From the NCBI GenBank assembly GCA_024401855.1, contig JAKSKH010000006.1, positions 1 through 64,000 of the forward strand: DNA of 64,000 nucleotides, in the 5' to 3' direction. A program made the translations under genes and the position numbers. Origin of the DNA: Bacteroidales bacterium. Lineage in GTDB: Bacteria > Bacteroidota > Bacteroidia > Bacteroidales > UBA932. Under the pieces are notes generated by a model, which had not been told where the DNA came from, did no database searches, and was given only the letters and a program-made list of their open reading frames with translations. Position 1 is the stretch's first letter, and each line of letters starts with the position of its first letter. Positions 18,127 to 27,037 of this stretch are shown here, in pieces.

Positions 18127-20780
18127 AAAGAACTCTGATATCTATCCTCATCATCGCCATATCCCTGTCCACAAAAGCCGGGGATTACACAAAGTATGTA
18201 AATCCGTTTGTTGGCACCGATGCTCACGGACACACTTTCCCTGCGGCAACCCTCCCGTTCGGTATGGTTCAGGCAGGTCCGGATACCAGGATCAACGGCT
18301 GGGACGGATGCAGCGGATATCACTACAGCGACTCCGTCATTCTCGGCTTCACGCATACACATCTAAGCGGGGTGGGATGCCTGGACTACGGTGACATCCT
18401 GCTCATGCCCGTCACCGACGGAACCGTTGCATCAAAGTTCTCCCACGGGAGGGAGAGCGCAGAGCCGGGGTACTACCAAGTCTGGCTGGAGCACCAGAAA
18501 GTGGATGTGAGAATAGCGGCGGGACGCAGAATGGCAATGCACGAATACAGCTACGAGGACGGTTCTGACCGCGCCGTAGTGATTGACCTGCACCACCGCG
18601 ACAGGCTCCTCGGAGCAACGCTGGAACAGGTCGGGGCCAACGCGGTTCAGGGATGGAGGCAGTCCAGATCGTGGGCAAAGCCCCAGGACGTATATTTTTA
18701 TGCCGAGTTCTCATCTCCAATATCCAAGCTTGAATACTCCGATTCGGCCTTCGTGCGTCTAAGTTTTGCAAGTGGAAATGATGCCCTTAAAGTCAAGATA
18801 GCTTTGTCGGGCGTATCCTGCGGGAACGCCCATGCAAATCTTCTGGCGGAAAAGGATGAATCCGACTGGGACTTCGAGGCGCTGCGCAGGGATGCTCTCA
18901 AGGCTTGGAACGGATGGCTTTCCAGAATAGATGTACAATGCACTCCCGAGCAGAAGCGCACCTTCTACACGGCGATGTATCATGCGGCCATACACCCCAG
19001 CCTGTACTCGGATGTCAACGGAGAGTACAGAGGGATGGACCGCAGGGTGCATAAGGCGGAAGGGTACGAGCGGTACACGGTGTTCTCGATATGGGATGTA
19101 TTCCGGGCGGCTTTCCCCCTGTACAACATGATTGCAAGGGATTATATGCCGGATTTCCTCGAATCCATGCTCTCTGTTTACAAGGAAAGCGGGAGGTTGC
19201 CGAAATGGGAGCTTGCCGGATGCGAGACGAATACGATGATAGGATTCAACAGCGTCTCCGTCATTGCGGATGCATATGTCAAGGGGACGCTTCCGGAATC
19301 ACGCATCCGGGAGTACTATGAGGCCATGAAAAACACGGCCGAAAATACGGATGAAAGCCATGCCTTCTTCTGCAAGTACGGGTTCGACCCCGCCGGAGAG
19401 GACAGCGAAAGCGTATCCAAGACCTTGGAATTCGCCTATAACGACTGGTGCATTGCGGCCATTGCCGATATCCTTGGAGAAAAGGAAGACTATGCGGAAT
19501 ACATCAGGCGCTCACAATACTGGAAGAACATATTCGACCCTCAAACCGGATTCATGAGGCCGAGGGAGCTGAACCGCTGGGCGCCCGAATTCAATCCGGT
19601 AAAGGTATCTTCACACTTCACCGAGGCAAACAGCTGGCAGTACAGTTTCTTTGTACCGCACGACATAGCGGGCCATATGGCAATGTTCGGAGGAAGGGAG
19701 GCCTATATATCCAAGCTGGACGAGATGTTCAGCACCAGTCCCGATGGCGTCAGGAATCAGTTGGTTGACGTGGACGGATTTGTCGGGCAATACGCCCACG
19801 GTAACGAGCCGAGCCATCACATGGCTTATCTGTACGATTTTGCAGGTCAGCCCTGGAAGACCCAGAAAATCACAAGACAGATCTGCGACGAGTTCTATAA
19901 CAGCAGGCCGGACGGCCTGTGCGGAAATGAAGACTGCGGTCAGATGTCGGCGTGGTATATAATGAGCGCGCTCGGACTGTACTCCCTTACACCGGGAACT
20001 TCAATCATGGCGCTCACCTCCCCTCTCGTGAAGAAGGCTGTCATAAATCTCGGAAACAGCCGTTTCACCATAAGTTCCGACAACCCGGTTAAGACATATG
20101 TTTCCTATGCTGAACTGAACGGGAAAAAGATTGACAGAGCGGCAGTGGACTTCAACGAAATCCTCAACGGACGCACCCTGAAGTTCATCATGAGCGGAAC
20201 ACCGACCGGCTTCGGGAAAGACCCCGTAATGGTGACTGGCATTGATAAGGAATACGCATATGATGCATATTTCCCTGAAGATTTCGGAAAAGCGGTCGAT
20301 GAGGAGAAGAAAACCGATATGGTTGCCTTCCCTCAAACGCAATTCGTGGAGGCCTATTCCGCAGGAGGTGCGGCCGGCATCGTTGACGGCAGACGAGGGA
20401 AGCTGAACTGGAGAGCGGGAGGCTGGCAGGGATACAAGCATAGCGATGTGGACGTCATAATCGACCTGCTTGGAAAGAGAACAGTCAGCGGTGTGAGCGC
20501 AGGTTTCCTCCAGGATATGGAAAATTACATCTGGATGCCGCGTGACATGGAAGTTTACATATCGGCGGACGGAAAGGATTTCGTTCCTGTGGGCTCCCGC
20601 AAGAACAGCGTAGCCATCGATGACCCAAATGTGCAGATTGAAGACTGGAAGGTCACCTTCGAGCCTGTTGAAGCCTCTTTCGTGAGAATCGTCGCACATC
20701 ATTTCGGCGAAATTCCTTCATGGCACCGTGGATACGGGGACCAGGGATTCACCTTCATCGACGAAATAGACATTTTCTGA
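18123..20780 (+). CDS. GH92 alpha-mannosidase with C-terminal discoidin-like domain
   Basis: The 885-residue secreted protein begins with a signal peptide and the GH92 opening YVNPFVGTDAHGHTFPAATL. Later family blocks are HGNEPSHHMAYLYDFAGQPW and CGNEDCGQMSAWYIMSALG, which include the calcium-site and catalytic acids. GH92 enzymes are calcium-dependent exo-acting alpha-mannosidases. After about residue 735 a further domain (AGGAAGIVDGRRGKLNWRAG) resembles a discoidin (F5/8 type C) carbohydrate-binding module, making the protein longer than a bare GH92 enzyme. The linkage preference cannot be read from sequence. Confidence 0.93.
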   Translation: MKRTLISILIIAISLSTKAGDYTKYVNPFVGTDAHGHTFPAATLPFGMVQAGPDTRINGWDGCSGYHYSDSVILGFTHTHLSGVGCLDYGDILLMPVTDGTVASKFSHGRESAEPGYYQVWLEHQKVDVRIAAGRRMAMHEYSYEDGSDRAVVIDLHHRDRLLGATLEQVGANAVQGWRQSRSWAKPQDVYFYAEFSSPISKLEYSDSAFVRLSFASGNDALKVKIALSGVSCGNAHANLLAEKDESDWDFEALRRDALKAWNGWLSRIDVQCTPEQKRTFYTAMYHAAIHPSLYSDVNGEYRGMDRRVHKAEGYERYTVFSIWDVFRAAFPLYNMIARDYMPDFLESMLSVYKESGRLPKWELAGCETNTMIGFNSVSVIADAYVKGTLPESRIREYYEAMKNTAENTDESHAFFCKYGFDPAGEDSESVSKTLEFAYNDWCIAAIADILGEKEDYAEYIRRSQYWKNIFDPQTGFMRPRELNRWAPEFNPVKVSSHFTEANSWQYSFFVPHDIAGHMAMFGGREAYISKLDEMFSTSPDGVRNQLVDVDGFVGQYAHGNEPSHHMAYLYDFAGQPWKTQKITRQICDEFYNSRPDGLCGNEDCGQMSAWYIMSALGLYSLTPGTSIMALTSPLVKKAVINLGNSRFTISSDNPVKTYVSYAELNGKKIDRAAVDFNEILNGRTLKFIMSGTPTGFGKDPVMVTGIDKEYAYDAYFPEDFGKAVDEEKKTDMVAFPQTQFVEAYSAGGAAGIVDGRRGKLNWRAGGWQGYKHSDVDVIIDLLGKRTVSGVSAGFLQDMENYIWMPRDMEVYISADGKDFVPVGSRKNSVAIDDPNVQIEDWKVTFEPVEASFVRIVAHHFGEIPSWHRGYGDQGFTFIDEIDIF

Positions 20781-20781
20781 T

Positions 20782-21675
20782 ATGGACAGGACAAGGAAAA
20801 TAACATCGGTCACGCTGTGGGGAGCCGTAGCCAACATGCTGCTCTGCATATTCAAGATGGCGGCCGGAATCGTCGGCAGAAGCTCGGCGATGATTGCCGA
20901 TGCCATCCATTCACTGTCAGACCTGTTCAGCGACGTCATCGTACTGGTCATGGTTCGTATCGCCGCCAAAGGAAGGGATGTCAGCCATGACTACGGGCAC
21001 GGGAAATTCGAGACCCTGGCCACCGCCATAATCAGTCTCATACTTCTGGTTGTCGGAGGCAGGCTCATGGCAGGTGCGGTCGGCAACATCCACACGGTAG
21101 TCAAGGGCGGACAACTTCCCCAACCGGGGAAGATAGCCTTCTGGGCGGCCATCGCATCAATAGCCGTCAAAGAGTTCCTGTACCATTGGACGGCTCACAC
21201 AGGCAGGGAGGCCGGCAGCGACACCATAATTGCCAATGCATGGCATCACCGCTCGGACGCCCTGTCATCCGTCGGTTCAGCAGCGGGTATAGGCGGCGCC
21301 ATCCTGTTCGGTGGCAAATGGACTGTCCTGGATCCCATTGTCGGAGGCATCATAAGCATCATCATCATTGTAGTTGCCGTCAGGATGATGATTCCTGCCC
21401 TGAACGAACTCACGGAAGCTTCCCTTCCTGAGGAAACGGAAAAGGAAATAAGCGGAATACTGCTTTCCGTAAACGGAATCTCCGACGCACACGCGCTCAA
21501 GACAAGGAAAGCGGGGCCCGACATCATAATAGATGTCCATATTGTGGTGGATCCTGAAATGACAGTTGCAAAGGCACACGACCTCACAGACATTGCGGAA
21601 ACGGCCCTGAAGAAAAAGTTCGGGGAAGGGACGCAGATTTCAATTCACGTAGAACCAGACATAAACTCCAAATAA
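20782..21675 (+). CDS. Cation diffusion facilitator (CDF) transporter
   Basis: This 297-residue inner-membrane protein has the CDF layout: about six membrane segments and a C-terminal cytoplasmic domain. Metal-site residues are visible as His 43-Asp 47 (AIHSLSD) in helix 2 and His 155-Asp 159 (HHRSD) in helix 5. CDF proteins export Zn, Fe or Mn by proton antiport; which metal cannot be decided here. It starts one base after the GH92 stop and lies in an operon of glycosidases, an unexpected place. A link to metal homeostasis for calcium-dependent or zinc-dependent enzymes is speculation. Confidence 0.9.
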   Translation: MDRTRKITSVTLWGAVANMLLCIFKMAAGIVGRSSAMIADAIHSLSDLFSDVIVLVMVRIAAKGRDVSHDYGHGKFETLATAIISLILLVVGGRLMAGAVGNIHTVVKGGQLPQPGKIAFWAAIASIAVKEFLYHWTAHTGREAGSDTIIANAWHHRSDALSSVGSAAGIGGAILFGGKWTVLDPIVGGIISIIIIVVAVRMMIPALNELTEASLPEETEKEISGILLSVNGISDAHALKTRKAGPDIIIDVHIVVDPEMTVAKAHDLTDIAETALKKKFGEGTQISIHVEPDINSK

Positions 21676-21676
21676 A

Positions 21677-22744
21677 ATGAAAGCAGGAAAATTATTTGCG
21701 CTTGTTGCCGTACTTTTCTGTTCCGGAATGCCCGGAAGGTCAGAAGTTGTGATTGACAGGAACTTTGTCACAGTTACCGATTATGTAAAGGCCGGAACCG
21801 GAAAGGACGTCAGCGACGAGATTCAGAAAATCATCGATGACAACCCGAACAGGACTATATGGTTCCCCGACGGGGAATACATAATAGGCAAACCCATACT
21901 TACCCCGGCCGATCCGGAAAAGAGTGTTGCCCTGGAGCTGTCCAACTATGCAGTCATACGCGCTTCAAAGGACTGGACCAGCGACGAAGCCATGATTCGG
22001 CTGGGTGCCAGTCATCCTGCGAACAACGTCAGGAAAGCCGGCAGCAATTACTATCTGTCCGGAGGAGTGATTGACGGAAACGGAGTGGCTTCGGCCATAT
22101 CGATTGACGGAGGCAGGGAGACACAGGTGCGCGACTGCTCCATCAAGGGAGCCAGAACAGGCCTGCACATAAAATACGGAGCCAACGGAGGTTCGTCCGA
22201 CTGTGATATAAGTAACATAAACATAATAGGGAACTATACCCGGGAATCCGTTGGAATCCTGGTGGAGTCGTACGACAACACCTTCACCAACATAAGAATT
22301 GGAGGAGTCACCACAGGTGTCCTTCTCAAAGGAGGCGGAAATTATCTCAGAAACATCCATCCCCTGTTTCACAATGCGGCAGAGTATTACCAGGACAGCG
22401 TCGGTTTCATAAGCGAATGTGACGACAACTGGTTCGACTTCTGCTACAGTGACCAGTTCGCCACAGGATTCCTGCTCAGCGGATGCCATGACATCCTTCT
22501 CAACTGTTTTGTATACTGGTACTCAAAAAGCGGCGAAAGGCATACCGCCATCAGGTCCGACAAGTGTTTCAACGCAAGCGTGTCCAACATCACAGTGGGC
22601 ATGGGTGAACACAATGCCGTAAAGGAAAACATTGTCCTTGATGTAGCAGAAGACGGAGGAGATGGATTCTTCTCCAATCCTGTCATCCGTACCAAAGAAG
22701 TGCTTACAGACGGAAGCTACCTGAAATATATCAGGCCCCAATAA
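21677..22744 (+). CDS. Secreted right-handed beta-helix protein (pectate-lyase-like fold)
   Basis: The 355-residue protein has a signal peptide (MKAGKLFALVAVLFCSGMPG) and an opening (DRNFVTVTDYVKAGTGKDVSDEIQKIIDD) like that of pectate-lyase-3/GH55-type beta-helix proteins. Repeating short strands with Asn and Asp turns (DCDISNINIIGN, DNTFTNIRIGG) support the fold. Catalytic residues are not obvious, so lyase, hydrolase or binding protein remain open. It begins one base after the CDF stop and ends the operon, with its last 14 bases overlapping the end of the opposing acyltransferase gene. Confidence 0.75.
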   Translation: MKAGKLFALVAVLFCSGMPGRSEVVIDRNFVTVTDYVKAGTGKDVSDEIQKIIDDNPNRTIWFPDGEYIIGKPILTPADPEKSVALELSNYAVIRASKDWTSDEAMIRLGASHPANNVRKAGSNYYLSGGVIDGNGVASAISIDGGRETQVRDCSIKGARTGLHIKYGANGGSSDCDISNINIIGNYTRESVGILVESYDNTFTNIRIGGVTTGVLLKGGGNYLRNIHPLFHNAAEYYQDSVGFISECDDNWFDFCYSDQFATGFLLSGCHDILLNCFVYWYSKSGERHTAIRSDKCFNASVSNITVGMGEHNAVKENIVLDVAEDGGDGFFSNPVIRTKEVLTDGSYLKYIRPQ

Positions 22745-23843
22745 TCCATTTGCTTCCCGGAATAAGGGAGACAAGCTTGGATGTCACGGCACAGCAGACG
22801 AAAGTGGATACGGCTATAAGCGGGATTGCGGCCCACACGGGAATCAACGGCTGCGCAACACTGCCCCCGATAACAAGCCTCGCGATTGGGGCAAGGAAGA
22901 AAAGATGCATCAGGTACATTCCGAATGACAGCTTCGACAAAGTTGTGACAATGGCAGGAGCCTTCTTCCTTTTGATGCAGCTGAACATCAGGAAAGCGCC
23001 GAAGGTAGCCAGAACAACATTGGGAGTACAGAATTCCCAGGCCCATTCCAGCATGGGGGTTTCTATCATCTGTCCGGGGACGCCTTTCAACCAGAAGGAC
23101 CACCCTGTAAACGCCGCTCCAAGAAGGAAAGACACTATTCCAACACTCATCCGCTTTCTGTCACTCCATTCAAGATGAACACGGAGATAATGGGCAAGGA
23201 CCAGATATCCAAGATATCCGGAACAATACCACAGCGCGGAGAAACCGTTCCAGAAGCATTCGCCCCACAACTCCGGAGTAATGAAACGGTGGATGAAAGG
23301 GATGAACGTGGATACAAGGAAAATTCCGAGGAAAACCCTCTCCTCCTTTGCCGATGCCCTTTCAAGCCACGGAGAGACGACGGGAATAATGAGGTACAGA
23401 CTGATAAGAGGATAAATGAACCACAGATGCCCTGCCATTGAAGGGAAGTTCCAGGGAATCATCTTCAGGTCGTGCAGGGACTGCTCCGGGGTCATGGCTC
23501 CCCATGCAAGCGGGAGGAATGTATAGAGCAGCATGAAAATCAGGACCGGAGGGAGTATCCTCATGAATCTGCGTCTGTAAAATCCTGTCATTGTGGTTCC
23601 GCTCTTCATCGGGACCAGAAGGAAGGAAGAAAGAATTATGAACAGAGGCACGCAGCTGCGAGCGCAGAACCCGTCATAGAACGCCACCCAGAAACGGTTA
23701 GCCTCATTTGCCAGCATTGAAACGTTTCCTGCCAGACCGGAACTGTCGGCGGCATAAAAGTTCTCCGAGGCATGGACAAGCATGACCAGGAAGCATGCAA
23801 CCACCCTCAGATAGTCAGCGAATATTATTCTTTCTTTTTCCAT
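22731..23843 (-). CDS. Membrane acyltransferase (Acyl_transf_3 family)
   Basis: This 370-residue multi-pass protein starts with DYLRVVACFLVMLVHASENF, where the His near residue 22 fits the conserved catalytic His of the acyltransferase-3 family, and continues with about ten membrane segments. Such enzymes acetylate or otherwise acylate sugars of surface polysaccharides from the cytoplasmic side. It stands alone on the minus strand. The start at 23843 is supported by a TATCTTTG box only 7 nt upstream. Its target is unknown. Confidence 0.87.
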   Translation of the reverse strand: MEKERIIFADYLRVVACFLVMLVHASENFYAADSSGLAGNVSMLANEANRFWVAFYDGFCARSCVPLFIILSSFLLVPMKSGTTMTGFYRRRFMRILPPVLIFMLLYTFLPLAWGAMTPEQSLHDLKMIPWNFPSMAGHLWFIYPLISLYLIIPVVSPWLERASAKEERVFLGIFLVSTFIPFIHRFITPELWGECFWNGFSALWYCSGYLGYLVLAHYLRVHLEWSDRKRMSVGIVSFLLGAAFTGWSFWLKGVPGQMIETPMLEWAWEFCTPNVVLATFGAFLMFSCIKRKKAPAIVTTLSKLSFGMYLMHLFFLAPIARLVIGGSVAQPLIPVWAAIPLIAVSTFVCCAVTSKLVSLIPGSKWIIGA

Positions 23844-23850
23844 AATGGAA

Positions 23851-23858
23851 CAAAGATA
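23851..23858 (-). promoter_or_regulatory. -7 box TATCTTTG of the acyltransferase gene
   Basis: Read on the minus strand this is TATCTTTG, ending 7 nt before the ATG at 23843. The predicted transcript would start within a few bases of the start codon. Confidence 0.55.
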
Positions 23859-23869
23859 GGAAAATTACC

Positions 23870-23877
23870 TAATTTTG
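23870..23877 (+). promoter_or_regulatory. -7 box TAATTTTG for the VUT-family gene
   Basis: TAATTTTG on the plus strand fits TAnnTTTG and would give a leader of about 55 nt before the ATG at 23940. It lies 11 bp from the opposing acyltransferase box. Confidence 0.45.
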
Positions 23878-23939
23878 CAGCCGGAAGCGGAGTTCTGGGC
23901 TTGTCATCCTCCGCGGTATAAATCAAAACATAAAGAGCA

Positions 23940-24587
23940 ATGATAAGGAAGATACACCCTCTGGTTCTGTCAGTCCTGATTCTTTCAGTGGTTTCCATGA
24001 ACCTTCTGGCCAACAAGGAACTGTTCCGCACAGATTGGATTGCGCTTGACTGCGGATTCATCCTTTCCTGGATTCCCTTTCTCATAATGGATGCAATATG
24101 CAAGGCCTTCGGCGGGAAAACGGCCGCCGCAGTGTCACTTCTGGCCATCGGCATCAACCTTGCGGTGTTCGGCATCTTCAAACTTGTATCACTTGCTCCG
24201 GGCATGTGGGGAGCTTATTACGATACCGGCAGCGTTGAGGTAAACGATGCCCTCAACCGGACAATAGGAGGCTCCTCATGGATAGTTCTGGCTTCGGCGA
24301 TGGCCATGTCGGTTTCCTCCGTCACCAATTCAGCCATCAACATATCCGTCTCAAAGCTTCTCAGGAAAGACACTTACGCCACGTTCGCCATACGCAGTTT
24401 CGTCTCCACCGTCATTTCACAGTTCATAGACAATTTCATATTCGCAGTAACGGTAAGCGTCACACTGTTCGGGTGGTCAATGAAACAGGCTCTCGTATGT
24501 TCCGCCACGGCGGCGCTCTTCGAATTGGCGATGGAAATTATTTTTTCCGGTTTCGGATACAAACTTTCGGAAAAATTGAAGCAATGA
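23940..24587 (+). CDS. VUT-family (YhhQ-like) membrane transporter
   Basis: The 215-residue protein has about six membrane segments and resembles the Vut_1/YhhQ family, whose studied members take up queuosine precursors or similar bases. Visible marks are the DCGFILSWIPFLIMDAI segment and the late SQFIDNFIFAVTVS helix. It is a little divergent from classic YhhQ, so the substrate is uncertain. The ATG at 23940 gives a basic N-terminus followed directly by the first helix. The next gene has its own promoter. Confidence 0.75.
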   Translation: MIRKIHPLVLSVLILSVVSMNLLANKELFRTDWIALDCGFILSWIPFLIMDAICKAFGGKTAAAVSLLAIGINLAVFGIFKLVSLAPGMWGAYYDTGSVEVNDALNRTIGGSSWIVLASAMAMSVSSVTNSAINISVSKLLRKDTYATFAIRSFVSTVISQFIDNFIFAVTVSVTLFGWSMKQALVCSATAALFELAMEIIFSGFGYKLSEKLKQ

Positions 24588-24590
24588 ACG

Positions 24591-24598
24591 TATCTTTG
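24591..24598 (+). promoter_or_regulatory. -7 box TATCTTTG for the ArsP_2-type gene
   Basis: TATCTTTG begins 3 bp after the VUT stop codon. The transcript should start near 24605, which leaves 24609 (TTG) or 24618 (ATG) as start codon; the ATG is preferred. Confidence 0.5.
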
Positions 24599-24617
24599 CA
24601 GCAATAAATTGAATGAA

Positions 24618-25664
24618 ATGTTCCTGGACATACTCATAGATGCAATAAAGAACGCTATTCTGATCAGCGGTCTGGTTGTCATAATGATGATGATGATCGA
24701 ATCGCTCAACATAGAATCCAAGGGGAGGTTCTTTGCCGGGCTCCGCGGCAGCCGGTTCGGCGGAGTGCTCTTCGGAGCCGTCCTCGGTGCAATTCCGGGT
24801 TGCATGGGAGGATTCGCCACCGTATCCCTTTACACCCACAGCATGCTCTCATTCGGAGCGCTGATTGCCATGATGATAGCGTCCTGCGGTGACGAGGCCT
24901 TCGTAATGCTGGCCACCATACCGGACAAGGCGCTTTGGATTTTCGGTCTTCTCTTCTGCATAGCCGTCGTTGCCGGAATCATCTGTGACCTTTTCGTAAG
25001 GAAAGACGCCGTGATGCATTGCGGCGAGCACTATGATGTCCACGAAGAAGACAGGGAAAAAACCGGAACGGCATCAAGACACTTCGGAGCAAAAAGAATA
25101 ATAATGTTCACAGGTGTGGCGCTGTTCATCGCCGCGCTTGCAACAGGACAGCTCGAACATGAGCACGGACATTCGGAAGAGATAGCCGGATCCATCAATC
25201 TCCTGAGCGAGGAGTGGATGAACATCTTCTTCGCCGCGCTCAGCGTGATAATACTTGCTGTGATTCTCCTCGCCTCCGACCACTTTGTGGAGCGCCATCT
25301 GTGGCATCACGTGATAGTCAGGCATCTGCCTGTCATTTTCTGCTGGACATTCGGAGTGCTCCTGTTCATGGGAGTCCTGCTGAATTACTTTGACGTCAGT
25401 GCCTGGATAAGTGACAACACCGCTCTTATGATACTTCTGGCCACCGCCATAGGCATCATTCCGGAATCGGGACCCCATCTCATATTCGTGACACTGTACG
25501 CATCCGGGATAATCCCCTTCCCCGTCCTCCTCGCAAGCTGCATAAGCCAGGACGGCCATGCCTCTCTCCCGCTGATTGCGGAAAGCAAGACCAGTTTCCT
25601 CAAGGCAAAGGCGGTGAACTGCGCCGTTGCTCTTGTTGCAGGGTTCGTGGCTATGTTATTTTGA
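24618..25664 (+). CDS. Putative metal/manganese transporter (ArsP_2 family, PF11449-type)
   Basis: With the ATG at 24618 the protein has 348 residues, about ten membrane segments and two related halves. Family marks are [19 protein letters not shown] in the first half and [16 protein letters not shown] in the second. Between them lie hydrophilic stretches rich in His and acids ([12 protein letters not shown] and [10 protein letters not shown]), suggesting metal binding. Relatives are annotated as putative manganese transporters or arsenic-efflux-like proteins; no direct function is proven. An in-frame TTG at 24609 is the alternative start. Its last 9 bases overlap the end of tdk. Confidence 0.78.
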   Translation: MFLDILIDAIKNAILISGLVVIMMMMIESLNIESKGRFFAGLRGSRFGGVLFGAVLGAIPGCMGGFATVSLYTHSMLSFGALIAMMIASCGDEAFVMLATIPDKALWIFGLLFCIAVVAGIICDLFVRKDAVMHCGEHYDVHEEDREKTGTASRHFGAKRIIMFTGVALFIAALATGQLEHEHGHSEEIAGSINLLSEEWMNIFFAALSVIILAVILLASDHFVERHLWHHVIVRHLPVIFCWTFGVLLFMGVLLNYFDVSAWISDNTALMILLATAIGIIPESGPHLIFVTLYASGIIPFPVLLASCISQDGHASLPLIAESKTSFLKAKAVNCAVALVAGFVAMLF

Positions 25665-26237
25665 TTTCTTCTCCCTTGCGACCGCCTTGTTGAAACATTC
25701 GCGGCAGAGGGGCTCATAGACATCCTTCTCGCCAAGCACCACAAGATCGGTGCTCTTGCTGAGTCTGTGGGAATGATTTGCCAGGTTTCCGCACTTCACA
25801 CATATGGCGTGAACCTTCTGGACATCTTCAGCGATGGCCATAAGCTTGGGCATGGGTCCGAACGGTTTGCCCGTGTAGTCCATGTCAAGCCCTGCAGCGA
25901 TAATCCTTATGCCCCTGTTTGCAAGGAACTGGACAACCTCCACAATGGAATCATCAAAGAACTGCGCCTCATCGATTCCTATCACCTTTATTCCGGCATC
26001 CACCGTAAGCATCTCCGCGGGAGAGGAAATCGGCTGGGACTTCACACTCTTGCCGTCATGGGATACAACTTCCACGTCCGAATAGCGGTTGTCGACCACA
26101 GGCTTGAAGATGGCAATCTTCTGATTGGCGAACTGGGCCCTGTGGAGACGGCGGATGAGTTCTTCTGTCTTTCCCGAGAACATCGAGCCGCATATGACCT
26201 CGATGCTGCCTGTCTTTCTGTTGTTTTCTGAGAACAT
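25656..26237 (-). CDS. tdk: Thymidine kinase
   Basis: From the ATG at 26237 the product has 193 residues. It shows the P-loop GSMFSGKT (residues 17-24), the DEAQFF block with the catalytic acidic residue, and a lid region, plus zinc-ligand cysteines in CVKCG and CREC near the C-terminus, as in type II thymidine kinases. It phosphorylates thymidine to dTMP in the salvage pathway in the cytoplasm. Longer upstream frames were rejected because the promoter box (26265-26272) limits the transcript. It is divergent from rsmI. Confidence 0.97.
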   Translation of the reverse strand: MFSENNRKTGSIEVICGSMFSGKTEELIRRLHRAQFANQKIAIFKPVVDNRYSDVEVVSHDGKSVKSQPISSPAEMLTVDAGIKVIGIDEAQFFDDSIVEVVQFLANRGIRIIAAGLDMDYTGKPFGPMPKLMAIAEDVQKVHAICVKCGNLANHSHRLSKSTDLVVLGEKDVYEPLCRECFNKAVAREKKSK

Positions 26238-26243
26238 TCTTTG

Positions 26244-26251
26244 TAGATTTG
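26244..26251 (+). promoter_or_regulatory. -7 box TAGATTTG for rsmI
   Basis: TAGATTTG on the plus strand ends 21 nt before the rsmI ATG at 26273 and begins 7 bp from the tdk start codon. Its upstream part lies within tdk coding sequence. Confidence 0.5.
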
Positions 26252-26264
26252 CAGTTGTCGTATG

Positions 26265-26272
26265 CAAATATA
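26265..26272 (-). promoter_or_regulatory. -7 box TATATTTG for tdk
   Basis: Read on the minus strand as TATATTTG, 27 nt before the tdk ATG at 26237. It abuts the rsmI start codon, so the two divergent promoters face each other inside a 35-bp gap. Confidence 0.55.
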
Positions 26273-27037
26273 ATGAAATATTGCGGGAAACTGTACATTG
26301 TTCCGACACCTGTCGGAAATCTTGAAGACATGACTTTCAGGGCCGTCAGGACCCTGAAGGAATCAGACATCATCCTTGCAGAGGACACACGCACGAGTTC
26401 AGTCCTCCTGAGCAGATACGACATACACGGCACACTTATGTCGCACCACAAGTTCAACGAGCACCAGACCGTACAGATGATAAAGGAGAAAATTCTCTCC
26501 GGCCTGAACGTATCACTTATAAGTGATGCCGGAACTCCGGGAATATCCGACCCCGGATTCCTGCTTGCACGCACTTGTGCCGCCGAAGGAATAGAAGTGC
26601 AGACTCTTCCGGGAGCCACCGCATGCATCCCCGCGGTAGTGTCTTCCGGGCTGCCCTGCGACCGCTTCTGTTTCGAAGGATTCCTTCCCCAGAAGAAAGG
26701 ACGCCGGACCCAGCTTGAAAACTTAACCAAAGAAACAAGAACTATGATATTCTATGAATCACCGAGACGTCTTGTCAAGACACTCGAACAAATGTCCGCG
26801 GCATTCGGACCCGACAGGGAGTGCTCCGTGGCCAGGGAAATCTCAAAGATCCACGAAGAGCATTGCAGGGGAACCCTCGCGGAAGTGCTTGAACATTTCA
26901 GGCAGACGGAACCCAAGGGCGAGATTGTCCTTGTAGTAGCCGGTGCGCCACAGGCCGCACGCGGTGAGCATCACAACAAATACAGGAACGGGGAGGGAGA
27001 CTGCGATGCCGACGGAAAACAGGAAGAAGACAAGTAG
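26273..27037 (+). CDS. rsmI: 16S rRNA 2'-O-methyltransferase (C1402)
   Basis: The product from the ATG at 26273 has 254 residues. It opens with [20 protein letters not shown] and carries LAEDTRTS and [12 protein letters not shown], hallmarks of the tetrapyrrole-methylase-fold RsmI enzymes. It methylates the ribose of cytidine 1402 in the decoding centre of 16S rRNA with S-adenosylmethionine. The C-terminal tail after about residue 225 is longer than usual and overlaps the start of the helix-hairpin-helix gene by 32 bases. Confidence 0.95.
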   Translation: MKYCGKLYIVPTPVGNLEDMTFRAVRTLKESDIILAEDTRTSSVLLSRYDIHGTLMSHHKFNEHQTVQMIKEKILSGLNVSLISDAGTPGISDPGFLLARTCAAEGIEVQTLPGATACIPAVVSSGLPCDRFCFEGFLPQKKGRRTQLENLTKETRTMIFYESPRRLVKTLEQMSAAFGPDRECSVAREISKIHEEHCRGTLAEVLEHFRQTEPKGEIVLVVAGAPQAARGEHHNKYRNGEGDCDADGKQEEDK

